A DNA stretch of 64,000 bases, from assembly GCF_020906275.1 (NCBI RefSeq), contig NZ_CP086727.1, positions 1,488,001 through 1,552,000 on the forward strand, in the 5' to 3' direction. The DNA is from Parasphingorhabdus litoris DSM 22379 (GTDB lineage: Bacteria > Pseudomonadota > Alphaproteobacteria > Sphingomonadales > Sphingomonadaceae). Of this stretch, positions 1 through 7,824 are shown piece by piece. The first letter of the stretch is position 1; the number at the start of each line of letters is the position of its first letter. The translations under genes and the position numbers were made by a program. A model generated the notes under the pieces. The model ran no database searches. It saw only the letters and a program-made list of their open reading frames with translations, and was not told the DNA's origin.

Positions 1-429
1 ACGTCCGACCGATTGATGGCAGAGGCGCGTTTGGGAGCAGGTCGTTTGGACGGCGCTTATGCTTGGCGTTCGATTCTCGAATCGGGGGCGAAATTGGCCT
101 TTGGTACAGATGTACCGGTTGAATCTTCCAACCCCTTTGCCGGTTTGGCGGCGGCGATAACCCGCGAAGATGCAAATGGCGAACCTTTTGGTGGCTGGTT
201 GCCTGCGGAAAAACTGACGCGCGAACAGGCATGGCAAGCCTATACGGTCGATGCCGCTTACGCTGCCTTTGCAGAAGACAGAATTGGCAGCCTGACCAAG
301 GGAAAACGTGCGGATTTCTTGATAATCAGCGATGATCTGATGTTGGCGACCCCGCAAGCAATTCGCGATATCGTTGTAGAGCAGACCTGGGTTGCGGGAC
401 GGCCCGTTTATGTCACAGAAAAGCAATGA
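1..429 (+). CDS. YtcJ-type amidohydrolase, C-terminal part (cut by window start)
   Basis: The reading frame is open from the first base of the window, so the gene begins upstream. The visible 142 residues are the end of a metal-dependent amidohydrolase of the YtcJ (amidohydrolase 3) family. The segment FGTDVPVESSNPFAGL carries the conserved active-site Asp of the family, followed by the typical Thr-Arg-Glu-Gln-Ala helix and the Gly-Lys-x-Ala-Asp-Phe turn of the small beta-sandwich that closes the fold. Members hydrolyse amide or related bonds; the substrate cannot be told. The signal peptide, if there is one, would lie outside the window. No terminator is obvious after the stop codon. Confidence 0.85.
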   Translation, partial: TSDRLMAEARLGAGRLDGAYAWRSILESGAKLAFGTDVPVESSNPFAGLAAAITREDANGEPFGGWLPAEKLTREQAWQAYTVDAAYAAFAEDRIGSLTKGKRADFLIISDDLMLATPQAIRDIVVEQTWVAGRPVYVTEKQ

Positions 430-518
430 TTATCGAAACGTCTCGCTATTCAACTAGCTCGTCTATTTTTACGGTTTAATACTTGCCTTTGATGCGAACC
501 AACCGTAAGGAGAAATTG

Positions 519-605
519 ATGACGGATGCAAGTAATAAAGAGTCGCGCAACGTTGTTACCCCTATCGGGGATTGCAAATCGAGTTTCGAATTGCTTCTTC
601 GGTAA
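519..605 (+). CDS. Candidate 28-residue small protein
   Basis: An ATG at 519 is preceded by AAGGAG at 507-512 with six bases between, an excellent ribosome binding site, and opens a 28-codon frame ending in TAA at 603. The product is polar, with one cysteine near residue 19 and a Leu-Leu-Leu-Arg end. It has no signal peptide or membrane segment. It lies 27 bases before the next small gene on the same strand, so the two may be cotranscribed, or this may be a leader peptide for it. I do not recognise the protein. Support is only the ribosome binding site and position. Confidence 0.45.
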   Translation: MTDASNKESRNVVTPIGDCKSSFELLLR

Positions 606-632
606 ACGTTAATATTCTGATTGGAGTATATA

Positions 633-875
633 ATGAAGTTCACTAAATTGGCAGCTTCCGTAGCAGCCGTTTCCCTAATGACTGCGCCAGCAATGGCACA
701 GGCTGTTCAGAGTACAGCTCCAGTTGCAGAACGCATCGGCGCTACCGCTGATACCGAAGCACAGAAGCTTGAAGGCAGCTCCGGCATCATCATCGGCGTT
801 TTGGCTGCTGCAGCTGTAATCGCTGGTATCATCATCATTGCTGATGACGACGACGATGATCCAACAAGCCCCTGA
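633..875 (+). CDS. Small secreted or inner-membrane protein with acidic tail
   Basis: The start is ATG 633, six bases after GGAG (623-626); the TTG at 621 would precede the binding site. The 80-residue product has a signal peptide (about residues 1-24, ending Ala-Met-Ala-Gln-Ala), a short linker, a hydrophobic helix rich in Ile, Val and Ala (about residues 50-70), then six Asp residues and Pro-Thr-Ser-Pro. Short proteins of this build, with a Gly-Ile-Ile helix followed by an Asp run, are common in sphingomonads and have no known function. A strong terminator follows 20 bases after the stop, so the transcript is short and discrete. Confidence 0.75.
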   Translation: MKFTKLAASVAAVSLMTAPAMAQAVQSTAPVAERIGATADTEAQKLEGSSGIIIGVLAAAAVIAGIIIIADDDDDDPTSP

Positions 876-894
876 GGCCTGATACGATATTCTT

Positions 895-925
895 AAAAAC
901 GGGGCGTTTTCGTCCCGTTTTTTTT
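895..925 (+). terminator. Intrinsic terminator after the small membrane protein gene
   Basis: AAAAACGGG (895-903) pairs with CCCGTTTTT (914-922); an inner GCG/CGT pairing leaves a TTTT loop. An eight-T run at 918-925 completes a classical intrinsic terminator. Confidence 0.85.
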
Positions 926-1067
926 GTCCTGTTGAACCAGCTTTGATTGCGTATCGCGCCCTGATGACAACGATTTTTACATCATGGTAAATTACCTTTT
1001 CATGTTGGATTACAGAAGGCATATTAGGATCACCGATTCTTAAACAGATAAATCAAGGCTCCCATTT

Positions 1068-1826
1068 GTGACTGCACCGGTTCGTTTTCCTCGTTTTTTC
1101 GTGACCAACCCCAGTCCGTGTCCTTATCTGCCCGGCAAAAGCGAGCGGAAAGTTTTTACCGAGCTTAGTGGTCCACATACTGATGAGCTCAACGACGCCT
1201 TGGGACGCATCGGCTTTCGTCGCAGCCAAAATGTCGCCTATCGGCCAAGCTGCCTTGATTGTAAGGCCTGCGTTTCAGTCCGTGTACTGGCTGACGAGTT
1301 CACTCCAAATAGCACACAGCGAAAGTTACTCAGGCGGAACCAGGACTTAGTGGTGGAGGCTTGCGAGCCTTGGGCCACAGAAGAGCAATTTTCTCTTCTC
1401 CAAAACTATCTTTCAAAACGACATCCCGGTGGTGGCATGACCGAAATGGATGAGATGGACTATTCCGATATGATCGAACAGTCCCCGGTTAAAAGCTATG
1501 TTGTGGAATATCGTGAGCCTACCACAGACGGATCAAAAGGTCGCTTGGTCGGTGCCTGTCTAACGGATCGGCAGGGCGATGGCCTTTCAATGATTTATTC
1601 TTTTTTTGATGCGGATCATCCCGATCGGGCCGGTCTCGGTAATTTCATCATCATGGATCATATTCTGCGCGCACGAAAAGCGGGCTTGCCATTTGTCTAT
1701 CTCGGCTATTGGGTAAACGGATCAAGCCGGATGGAATATAAGGTTCGTTTTCAGCCGCTCGAGCAGTTGGGCCCTGATGGATGGCGGCGTTTTGATCCAA
1801 AATTGGGTATAAAAAAGCCAGCCTGA
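1068..1826 (+). CDS. bpt: Aspartate/glutamate leucyltransferase
   Basis: Bpt moves leucine from Leu-tRNA onto proteins that begin with Asp or Glu, marking them for ClpS-ClpAP degradation (bacterial N-end rule). The 252-residue product has the family's N-terminal half with the Cys pair and CxxC region ([16 protein letters not shown], about residues 58-73), and the C-terminal acetyltransferase-like fold with YLGYWV and the Met-Glu-Tyr-Lys segment before the end. The start is GTG 1068, with an AAGG about ten bases upstream; length fits the family (about 240-260). The gene stands alone, between a terminator upstream and a bidirectional terminator downstream. Confidence 0.95.
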   Translation: MTAPVRFPRFFVTNPSPCPYLPGKSERKVFTELSGPHTDELNDALGRIGFRRSQNVAYRPSCLDCKACVSVRVLADEFTPNSTQRKLLRRNQDLVVEACEPWATEEQFSLLQNYLSKRHPGGGMTEMDEMDYSDMIEQSPVKSYVVEYREPTTDGSKGRLVGACLTDRQGDGLSMIYSFFDADHPDRAGLGNFIIMDHILRARKAGLPFVYLGYWVNGSSRMEYKVRFQPLEQLGPDGWRRFDPKLGIKKPA

Positions 1827-1865
1827 TCCATTGAATTTTAAGCCTTAAGCAAGCTGCCTTTCAGC

Positions 1866-1900
1866 AAAAAGCCGCCGATCATCTCTGATCCGCGGCTTTT
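1866..1900. terminator. Bidirectional terminator between convergent genes
   Basis: AAAAGCCGC (1867-1875) pairs with GCGGCTTTT (1892-1900), and GATC/GATC extends the stem inside. It has T runs on both strands, so it can end bpt on the plus strand and the glycine-zipper gene on the minus strand. Confidence 0.85.
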
Positions 1901-1925
1901 GACTATTTGAGGATATAGCTTCTGG

Positions 1926-3224
1926 TCAGTCGCAATAAAGACAACATTCTTGCTGACAGCCTTTTACTGGCGCAGACCGTTTCGGTTTGGCCTTCCACAC
2001 TCTTTTCGGCGCAGACTTCCAGCGTTTCTTTGCTGGCTTGGCCTTGGTGTAGACAACTTCTTCGTCGATGTAGGTCGTTGTTGTCGTCACTGGAGCAGAT
2101 TGAATGACGATTGTAGTAACGGTTGGCTGGTAATAAGCAGGATAATAATATCCGCCGTGCCATCCGCTCGGATAGCGATGCTGTGGCTGATATTGGGGCG
2201 TCCGCGAATATTGTGGTCGTTCGCCATATTTCTTCAATAGCTTCCGGCATCGATCTGTACCCTGATCAATGGCTGCGCCAGCCAGCGCGCCAACGCCGGC
2301 ACCTATTAGTGATCCACCAAGCCGGTTGCCGCGTCCCGCAATCCGGTTCCCGGCCAATGCGCCTATGGCACCGCCGACAACAGCTCCGCCGATACCGCTA
2401 CTTTTCTTGCAACGCTCCAAATAGGCTAATTCCTCTTCCCTGCGATTATTACGCTTTGCGTCATAGCGAGGTGGTTCATAGTCGGTGCCAGCGCGTACCG
2501 GTCCTTCGCTGCTCCAATGCGGTCCCTCTGCATGGCTTCCACCAACTTGCGCTGCATCGCCATTGCCAATGAAGGTACCTGAATATTGGCCTTCATAAAT
2601 CTTGCCCTCAGCATCGCGATACGTGCCCTGCCAGTCTCCCTGATAGCTACCATCTTCTTGATAAGCGCCGTCCCAGTCACCCTGATAGATGGAAGATCCG
2701 CCATGTGCGCCCGATGGGGTTGCTACGACCTGGTCATCGCCGATCAGGACGCTGGTGTCATAGGTTGCCTGACCTGCGCGATATCCATCGTTATAACCTT
2801 GATTATAGCGATCCCAGTCAAGATTATGGACGCTGTCATAAACGATGCCGCGGCGATCGGTCAGTACAGCATCATCATAATAGCGCGACCATCCATAGCC
2901 ATAAGCCGGACGGCGCAAACCATAGTTGCTGTAGTTAGCAATGTAGAATCTGGGCTGGATGAAGGTGCGGGGCAGAAGAAATCCGCGAAAGGGGCGCCTG
3001 TAGCCTCTGCCATAACCAAGCCGACCCAATCGAACCCGGGCGCCGTCCCGGGATGTGCGGTTGGCTAATTTTGAGTTTTGCGCGCCAGCAACCAAAGCCA
3101 TCGGTTTGGTAAACGAGATGTCCAACGCTGTATTGCTCTCAGGTGCCGATTCGATGGCTGCGGAGGCAGTCGCTGGCATCAAGGCCATCGCGCCAGCCAA
3201 GCCAGCAAATAAAAGGGTCTTCAT
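1926..3224 (-). CDS. Secreted glycine-zipper protein with Cys-rich tail
   Basis: The start is ATG 3224, nine bases after GGGAG; the TTG three codons earlier lies against that site. The 432-residue product has a signal peptide (about 1-23), an Arg/Gly/Tyr-rich segment, a middle stretch of YQGDWxGxY-type repeats reminiscent of MORN repeats, then a glycine-zipper segment (GGAVVGGAIGALAGN and LGGSLIGAGVGALAGAAIDQ) of the 2TM/Rick_17kDa outer-membrane type. After a Tyr/Pro-rich linker comes a very basic Lys/Arg/Trp region, and four cysteines sit in the last ten residues. The function is unknown; glycine zippers usually insert into or span the outer membrane. The combination of parts is unusual. 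Confidence 0.8.
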   Translation of the reverse strand: MKTLLFAGLAGAMALMPATASAAIESAPESNTALDISFTKPMALVAGAQNSKLANRTSRDGARVRLGRLGYGRGYRRPFRGFLLPRTFIQPRFYIANYSNYGLRRPAYGYGWSRYYDDAVLTDRRGIVYDSVHNLDWDRYNQGYNDGYRAGQATYDTSVLIGDDQVVATPSGAHGGSSIYQGDWDGAYQEDGSYQGDWQGTYRDAEGKIYEGQYSGTFIGNGDAAQVGGSHAEGPHWSSEGPVRAGTDYEPPRYDAKRNNRREEELAYLERCKKSSGIGGAVVGGAIGALAGNRIAGRGNRLGGSLIGAGVGALAGAAIDQGTDRCRKLLKKYGERPQYSRTPQYQPQHRYPSGWHGGYYYPAYYQPTVTTIVIQSAPVTTTTTYIDEEVVYTKAKPAKKRWKSAPKRVWKAKPKRSAPVKGCQQECCLYCD

Positions 3225-3384
3225 GGTTAACAACTCCCTGTTTGAAGCACGCGTCCTGCGGGCTCCACCGTGAATAGGTTAACCAATTGTTACCATTTTT
3301 GGCGCGATGTGGCCATTAGCGGCTTGTAAAATAGGGATGATTTTGGAGACTGTCTCGAAATGGGTCAATTTCATTGACGGGCAG

Positions 3385-3870
3385 TTAACCAAGCCTGTTA
3401 GCGATTGCCGCAATTAAGCTCATCATGCGGGCTTCGTCTTCCTGCGAAAATCTATCGGCCAATGGGCTGTCCAGATCCATTACCGCTATAACCTTACCCT
3501 CTTGGCAAACAGGGACTACCAGTTCGCTGCGGCTATCCGCATCGCAGGCGATGTGACCGGGGAAGCTGTGCACATCGGCTATGCGTTGAACGCTATTTGT
3601 AGCAGCCGCCGTTCCGCAAACGCCTTTTCCCATCGCGATGCGAATACAGGCGGTTTTGCCCTGAAACGGACCAAGCACGAGCTCATCATTGATCACGCGG
3701 TAAAAGCCCGCCCAATTCAGATCAGGAATATATTGCCAGATCAGCGCTGAGATATTCGCCATATTGGCGATAGCATCAGGTTCATTGTCAGTCAGGGCCT
3801 CCGCGGCCGCCACCAGATCGCGATATAAAATGTCCGTAGACTCATTTTGGGAGATTGAAAATTCATGCAT
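3385..3870 (-). CDS. msrC: Free methionine-(R)-sulfoxide reductase (GAF domain)
   Basis: This 161-residue single-GAF protein should reduce free methionine-R-sulfoxide using thioredoxin, in the cytoplasm. The three cysteines of E. coli fRMsr (84, 94, 118) are matched here by Cys75, Cys85 and Cys109, with identical spacing (10 and 24). The GAF core WAGFYR and the late SELVVPV segment are typical. I chose ATG 3870 because it gives the family length of about 160; a TTG at 3912 would add 14 residues. It lies 71 bases downstream of two overlapping alpha/beta hydrolase genes on the same strand and could be transcribed with them. Confidence 0.9.
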   Translation of the reverse strand: MHEFSISQNESTDILYRDLVAAAEALTDNEPDAIANMANISALIWQYIPDLNWAGFYRVINDELVLGPFQGKTACIRIAMGKGVCGTAAATNSVQRIADVHSFPGHIACDADSRSELVVPVCQEGKVIAVMDLDSPLADRFSQEDEARMMSLIAAIANRLG

Positions 3871-3941
3871 GCTAGTTGCGCTATCAACTTTTAGTGGTGG
3901 CGTCCAAATCAATATGATGGTCTGTGCTGGTACGTCACCAT

Positions 3942-4721
3942 TTATCTTCCAATAGATTCCAATGGGTCAGGGAGCACCTGTTCGTTCAACCACGCGCGAA
4001 CCGTATTAGCGAATAGCTCGGGATCTTCACCGCACCATCCATGTCCCATATCCGGAACCTGCATGGCCTGGCAATTTTGCATGTCGTTCTGAAAGAGAGC
4101 CAGATCCTTTAGAATTATCGGATGTTCTTTTGCGCCGGCTAGAAGTAGTGTTGGTGTTGTAATGGCTGAGATTCGCTCTCTCACATCGTACTCGGCAGCT
4201 AGCCTTCCGACTGCGCGCATCGTCTTGGGGTTAGCATTGGGGCGACCGTTTTTGTCGGATACCAGACTATAGTCATCTAGCCCCATCATTTTGACCATCT
4301 TTTCACGAAACCAGCGTAGTCGCATCAGCGGCGAAGATAGGGTGGTTGCCAGGATCATTAAACGTGCATGGGGCATTCCTCCGGCATGAACACCACTAAC
4401 CACAGCACGTTTGATGCGTTCGGGATGCCGGATGAGCAGTTGTAAGCTTGTATATCCGCCCAGCGAAAGGCCAACCAAATATATAGGCCGGTCATTAAAT
4501 AAACTGGTTATCAGGTCAGCAACATCATCTGCCGCCTGTTCCAGCGAAACCAAAGGGCGGTTGGCACTTCCGCCGTGGCCGGGGAGGTCCGGAATGATAG
4601 AATAAAACTCCGGCATCCTATCGACAATGTCGAGCCACATCCGTCCGGTAAAGCTGCCGCCATGGAGGAAAACGACGGGCAGACCTTCCGGATTTCCACG
4701 CGATATGTAGTGCAGAGTCAT
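3942..4721 (-). CDS. Alpha/beta hydrolase
   Basis: A 259-residue soluble alpha/beta hydrolase. The oxyanion region is VFLHGGSF, the nucleophile elbow is GLSLGG (Ser about residue 85), and the late GHGW segment supplies the catalytic His. The fold and cap resemble esterase or lactonase members; the substrate is not predictable. Its ATG overlaps the stop of the upstream hydrolase gene by four bases (ATGA), so translation is likely coupled. Two different hydrolases coupled this way suggests successive or paired steps on one substrate, which is inference. Confidence 0.85.
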   Translation of the reverse strand: MTLHYISRGNPEGLPVVFLHGGSFTGRMWLDIVDRMPEFYSIIPDLPGHGGSANRPLVSLEQAADDVADLITSLFNDRPIYLVGLSLGGYTSLQLLIRHPERIKRAVVSGVHAGGMPHARLMILATTLSSPLMRLRWFREKMVKMMGLDDYSLVSDKNGRPNANPKTMRAVGRLAAEYDVRERISAITTPTLLLAGAKEHPIILKDLALFQNDMQNCQAMQVPDMGHGWCGEDPELFANTVRAWLNEQVLPDPLESIGR

Positions 4722-5431
4722 TTCTTGTCACCCAGAAAACCGAGAACTGTGGTGTAAAATCGTTCGGCATTTTCAACATGGATCATATGGCCGCCTGACA
4801 ATGTCATTAGTTGTGATGAGGCTATTCCCTCATGAAATAGCCGGGCTCCGGCATGTGTCGCTTTATTGCGCTCCCCGATGACGACCATAGTTGGGCACTG
4901 GATTTCTGCTAGATGAGGACGGCCATCATATCGCATCGCGGCAGTCAGCCCGTCCTGTATGCCTTGTACGGTCATGGACCCGATCTGTTCGCGAAGATGG
5001 TTTTTGACTTTTGCTGGCTCTGAAAGGCCGGAAAGCCAAGCCAGTCGTTTCGGACTGATATGGCTCATAACCGCTTTGGCAATCCGAGCGATCCAGGTGC
5101 TGGCCGAGGATTGTAAAACCGTTGGTACAGCTTCAGCCAGTACCAATGCGCGGACCTTGTCAGGATGACGGGCAGCCAGTTCCAATGCAACCATCCCACC
5201 AAGCGAATGGCCGACAAGTGCAAAACGATGAGGGAGATGGGGGGCGATGCTATCAGCATAACGTTCAACCGACGGCTCGGGAATACATGGATTCTGGCCG
5301 TGTCCCGGAAGATCCGGTTTCATTCCTGGGACATCAGATCGCCATGTGCGGCCAGATAAACCGGCGCCATGAAGCCATATTATCGCGTCAGTGCTTTGAT
5401 TTTCGCAATCGTCATCACCGGTGGTGACCAT
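4718..5431 (-). CDS. Alpha/beta hydrolase (first gene of pair)
   Basis: A 237-residue alpha/beta hydrolase with WLHGAGLSGRTW (oxyanion hole), the elbow GHSLGG and the C-terminal GGHMIHVENAE His region. The N-terminal strand begins only after about 15 residues and the segment between strand 3 and the nucleophile is short, so it is a compact member. It starts the minus-strand group hydrolase-hydrolase-msrC. The ATG at 5431 has no striking ribosome binding site. The function is not known; the family includes esterases, haloperoxidases and cofactor-ester hydrolases. Confidence 0.85.
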   Translation of the reverse strand: MVTTGDDDCENQSTDAIIWLHGAGLSGRTWRSDVPGMKPDLPGHGQNPCIPEPSVERYADSIAPHLPHRFALVGHSLGGMVALELAARHPDKVRALVLAEAVPTVLQSSASTWIARIAKAVMSHISPKRLAWLSGLSEPAKVKNHLREQIGSMTVQGIQDGLTAAMRYDGRPHLAEIQCPTMVVIGERNKATHAGARLFHEGIASSQLMTLSGGHMIHVENAERFYTTVLGFLGDKK

Positions 5432-5512
5432 AGGGGATCTGCTTTCGTCAATATGAACCCTGCTAGGATGTCCGTATGACGTGACGCATTGCTATAAGCA
5501 CAACAGAATTAT

Positions 5513-5544
5513 CAAGCCAAGCAGGATTTAGACTGCTTGGCTTG
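5513..5544 (-). terminator. 12-base-pair perfect hairpin after the DUF1996 gene
   Basis: CAAGCCAAGCAG (5513-5524) pairs perfectly with CTGCTTGGCTTG (5533-5544) around an eight-base loop, four bases after the end of the DUF1996 gene. Only a weak T-rich stretch follows on the minus strand, so it may act as a terminator or as a 3'-end stabiliser. Confidence 0.6.
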
Positions 5545-5548
5545 AATA

Positions 5549-6919
5549 TCAGGTTGAAGGACGTTTCGGCGCAGCTACCAGACGCGGATTGGCTTTGGTT
5601 GTATAGCCATCGAAAAACTTCAATTGTTCACCATTGCCAAGATCTCCCCCGGAGCAATTCAGCAACTTGTTAATACAATTTGCTGTCCATTTTTCCATGA
5701 TCGTATCGTCCCAAGCGCCAAACCAATCGGAATGGAAGGTTGATCCTGGAATATGGGGCATCATGCCGGCCATGCGGTCTGACGAAAAATACCATGTTTC
5801 AGCCATAGGATCGAGATTGCCGGTACGATCCAATGTATCATCGGTCGTGTACCAGGCTCCCAATGTAAATGTAGGCACAACATAAGGATGTGTGTCGGGA
5901 CATTTTGCATAGCCCCAGTTTCCGTAGGAAGGCTGGGCCATATGAGAGCGGTGGTCTGGGCTATCCAGATTGACGCCGTCCCAACATGGCGGTGCGGACA
6001 ATATAGCACCCAATTGCGCACCCGAAGGGCAGTTTACTGCTGCCTCGGGAATATTGGCATATGTGCCAGGTTTTGCGCCTTCGCCTTGGCAATTCAAATG
6101 AAATTTCGACCCATTTGCAGGATCCTGCATATTGTAGCCAAAGACGTAACGCAGGCCGCGGGGCAGGGCTATACACGCTTTACCCATGCGTTGGCATTCC
6201 GGATCATCATCGGGGCGGCGCTTGTAATAGATGGAAACATAGTCAGGCATGACGACCTGGCCTTTGCCGTTCATCATTGACGGTATCCAATATGCCGAAC
6301 GGTTCAACATATTGTTACAGGTGCTTTCGCCGGTTGTGCGCAGCGATTCATATGTCGAGTTCGAATCTGCCTTGGTGTTGCCGAAAAACGTGTGCAAATG
6401 CGATTTTCCGGGCTGTCCTGGATAGACGATAGGATCGTCATAAGCATTGTGGCTTGGCATACAAAGAAAGCGGAAAGCGCCAACAACATCAGGGGCAGCG
6501 CTTACTGGCACATCACCGTGACCCCAAGAGGGCTGAAGATAGTCGTCAACGTTGAAGTTGCTTGGAATAGATGGCAGGCCGGATAACGAGCCAGCGAGAA
6601 CGGGGTCTGGTGTAGGAGCCGGTGTCGGGCTTGGTGTTGGCGTCGGACCATCGGCTGTTGGGGGCGTATCGTCTGGCGCACCATTATCGTCTGGGGTTGG
6701 ACTGTCAGCCGGGCCCGGACTATCGGTGGGCGTAACGGAAGGTCCAGCCGGAGCGGCTGCTGCCGTATTGGGCAGCGTTACGCTGCTGTCACTGCTTTCA
6801 GCTGCTCCACCCGATTTACAACCGGACAGGCCTGCCAGAGCAATCGCCAAAGCTAAAAATACGGGTTTCGATTGCCGCTCGGCAAATATGCTTTTTATAT
6901 TCTTCATGATCAGGGGCAT
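5549..6919 (-). CDS. DUF1996 lipoprotein
   Basis: The N-terminus is a lipoprotein signal: basic start, hydrophobic stretch and lipobox Leu-Ser-Gly-Cys (Cys about residue 34). A low-complexity Pro/Thr/Asp linker of about 70 residues follows, as in surface-tethered proteins. The rest (about 130-450) is a DUF1996 domain: the conserved FRFLCMPSHNAYDDPIVYPG start, the KSHLHTFFGN motif, then SAYWIP and WGYAKCPDTHPYVVPTF. DUF1996 is best known from fungal and actinobacterial secreted proteins and has no assigned function. The start is ATG 6919 or ATG 6907; neither has a strong ribosome binding site. Confidence 0.85.
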   Translation of the reverse strand: MPLIMKNIKSIFAERQSKPVFLALAIALAGLSGCKSGGAAESSDSSVTLPNTAAAAPAGPSVTPTDSPGPADSPTPDDNGAPDDTPPTADGPTPTPSPTPAPTPDPVLAGSLSGLPSIPSNFNVDDYLQPSWGHGDVPVSAAPDVVGAFRFLCMPSHNAYDDPIVYPGQPGKSHLHTFFGNTKADSNSTYESLRTTGESTCNNMLNRSAYWIPSMMNGKGQVVMPDYVSIYYKRRPDDDPECQRMGKACIALPRGLRYVFGYNMQDPANGSKFHLNCQGEGAKPGTYANIPEAAVNCPSGAQLGAILSAPPCWDGVNLDSPDHRSHMAQPSYGNWGYAKCPDTHPYVVPTFTLGAWYTTDDTLDRTGNLDPMAETWYFSSDRMAGMMPHIPGSTFHSDWFGAWDDTIMEKWTANCINKLLNCSGGDLGNGEQLKFFDGYTTKANPRLVAAPKRPST

Positions 6920-7058
6920 TAGGCATGATCATTTAATCGGTACTGTTGACCTATGGTTAACCAATATTAAGCATAAGGTGTAACGCTCTGTAATTAAGGT
7001 GGATTCTTTGATTCTGAGGCAGGTCGGTAATTTCCAGAGTTAAGAAGTGCCATGTCGA

Positions 7059-7460
7059 TCAGTCTAAACTTGGTTTCCCGCGCATCTTCTTCACGTTCGA
7101 TTTTCTCTTTTTGGAATCCACTCTCCGCGCTTTGGCTGCGCGGCTTGGCCGTGTCTTTATACGACGAGCGTCACGTTGATGTGCAGCGGTCAACATTTCA
7201 TCAATCCGTCTGCGGGCCTCAGCACGATTGGCTTCGCGCGTTCGGTGTTCGCGTACGGTAATAACCAACTCGCCGCCACTGGTCATTCGTCGTCCGGCAA
7301 GCTCGCGCAGTTTCCGAAATGCAAAAGGGGGCAGGCGTAGTGCATATATATTCACGCGCATCTGGACTGCTGTCTCGACCTTGTTAACATTTTGTCCGCC
7401 GGGTCCCGATGCAGCGAGAAAGGTTTCACTTATGGCGCTTGCGGGAATATCAAAGGTCAT
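7059..7460 (-). CDS. arfB: Alternative ribosome-rescue factor ArfB (YaeJ)
   Basis: ArfB enters ribosomes stalled at the end of mRNA lacking a stop codon and hydrolyses the peptidyl-tRNA. The 133-residue product has the catalytic GGQ at residues 21-23 within SGPGGQNVNKVET, and the long Lys/Arg-rich C-terminal tail (about 105-133) that lies in the empty mRNA channel. Length matches the family (about 140). Its presence is relevant to the possible non-stop transcript from the FkbM gene at 30.9 kb. It is transcribed away from ctrA. Confidence 0.95.
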   Translation of the reverse strand: MTFDIPASAISETFLAASGPGGQNVNKVETAVQMRVNIYALRLPPFAFRKLRELAGRRMTSGGELVITVREHRTREANRAEARRRIDEMLTAAHQRDARRIKTRPSRAAKARRVDSKKRKSNVKKMRGKPSLD

Positions 7461-7544
7461 GGGAGTGGCTTAGTCGATAAGACATGCGCAGCAAAGGGGG
7501 CAACATATGGGAGTTGTGCACCCAATTTTGCCAATGGAGGTAAA

Positions 7545-7619
7545 GTGATTTGCAGCCAAATTCATCAGCAAATTCATTTTCATGACCGATTTTTCGATGC
7601 TTTTTTGGAAGAAAGTTAA
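7545..7619 (+). CDS. Doubtful 24-residue ORF in the ctrA upstream region
   Basis: A GTG at 7545 lies four bases after GGAGG (7536-7540) and opens 24 codons to TAA at 7617. The peptide is rich in His, Phe and Gln, with no signal or membrane segment. The binding site is good but the spacing is short and the frame could be chance. It lies on the ctrA strand, upstream of the promoter motifs. Confidence 0.2.
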   Translation: MICSQIHQQIHFHDRFFDAFLEES

Positions 7620-7641
7620 TTTTTTTTTTCGAGTGATGTCA

Positions 7642-7729
7642 GAGTCCTGAAACGACTCATTTCTGCGGCTTTCAGACTCATAGACCCTCTCGCGACTCGT
7701 GCTTAATCCTAGATTAATCTAAAATTAAC
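7642..7729 (+). promoter_or_regulatory. ctrA promoter region: four GANTC sites and triple CtrA half-sites
   Basis: The 364-base gap 7461-7824 holds the ctrA control region. GANTC sites, the target of the cell-cycle methylase CcrM, occur at 7642, 7654, 7675 and 7694, all of the GAGTC/GACTC type. Directly after them lie TTAA half-sites at 7703, 7714 and 7725, each separated by seven bases, the last followed by C, so both neighbouring pairs match the TTAA-N7-TTAA CtrA box. In Caulobacter, ctrA is known to be regulated by CtrA itself and by a GANTC site in its P1 promoter; the same logic is inferred here. The ATG is about 96 bases further on. Confidence 0.8.
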
Positions 7730-7824
7730 CTTTTACGTTCATCTGTCTTATGGTTAATAAATGATCGAGGGGCTTCGGGAGTGTACCCGTTGCTGGTGCG
7801 TAAATTAAGAAAAGGGGCTGCCCA

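Noticed and set aside
6955..6970. TTAA...TTAA pair upstream of the DUF1996 gene, looking like a CtrA box.
   Set aside because: The spacing is six bases, not seven. A TTAA-N7-TTAC near 3279 was set aside for the same reason (one mismatch).
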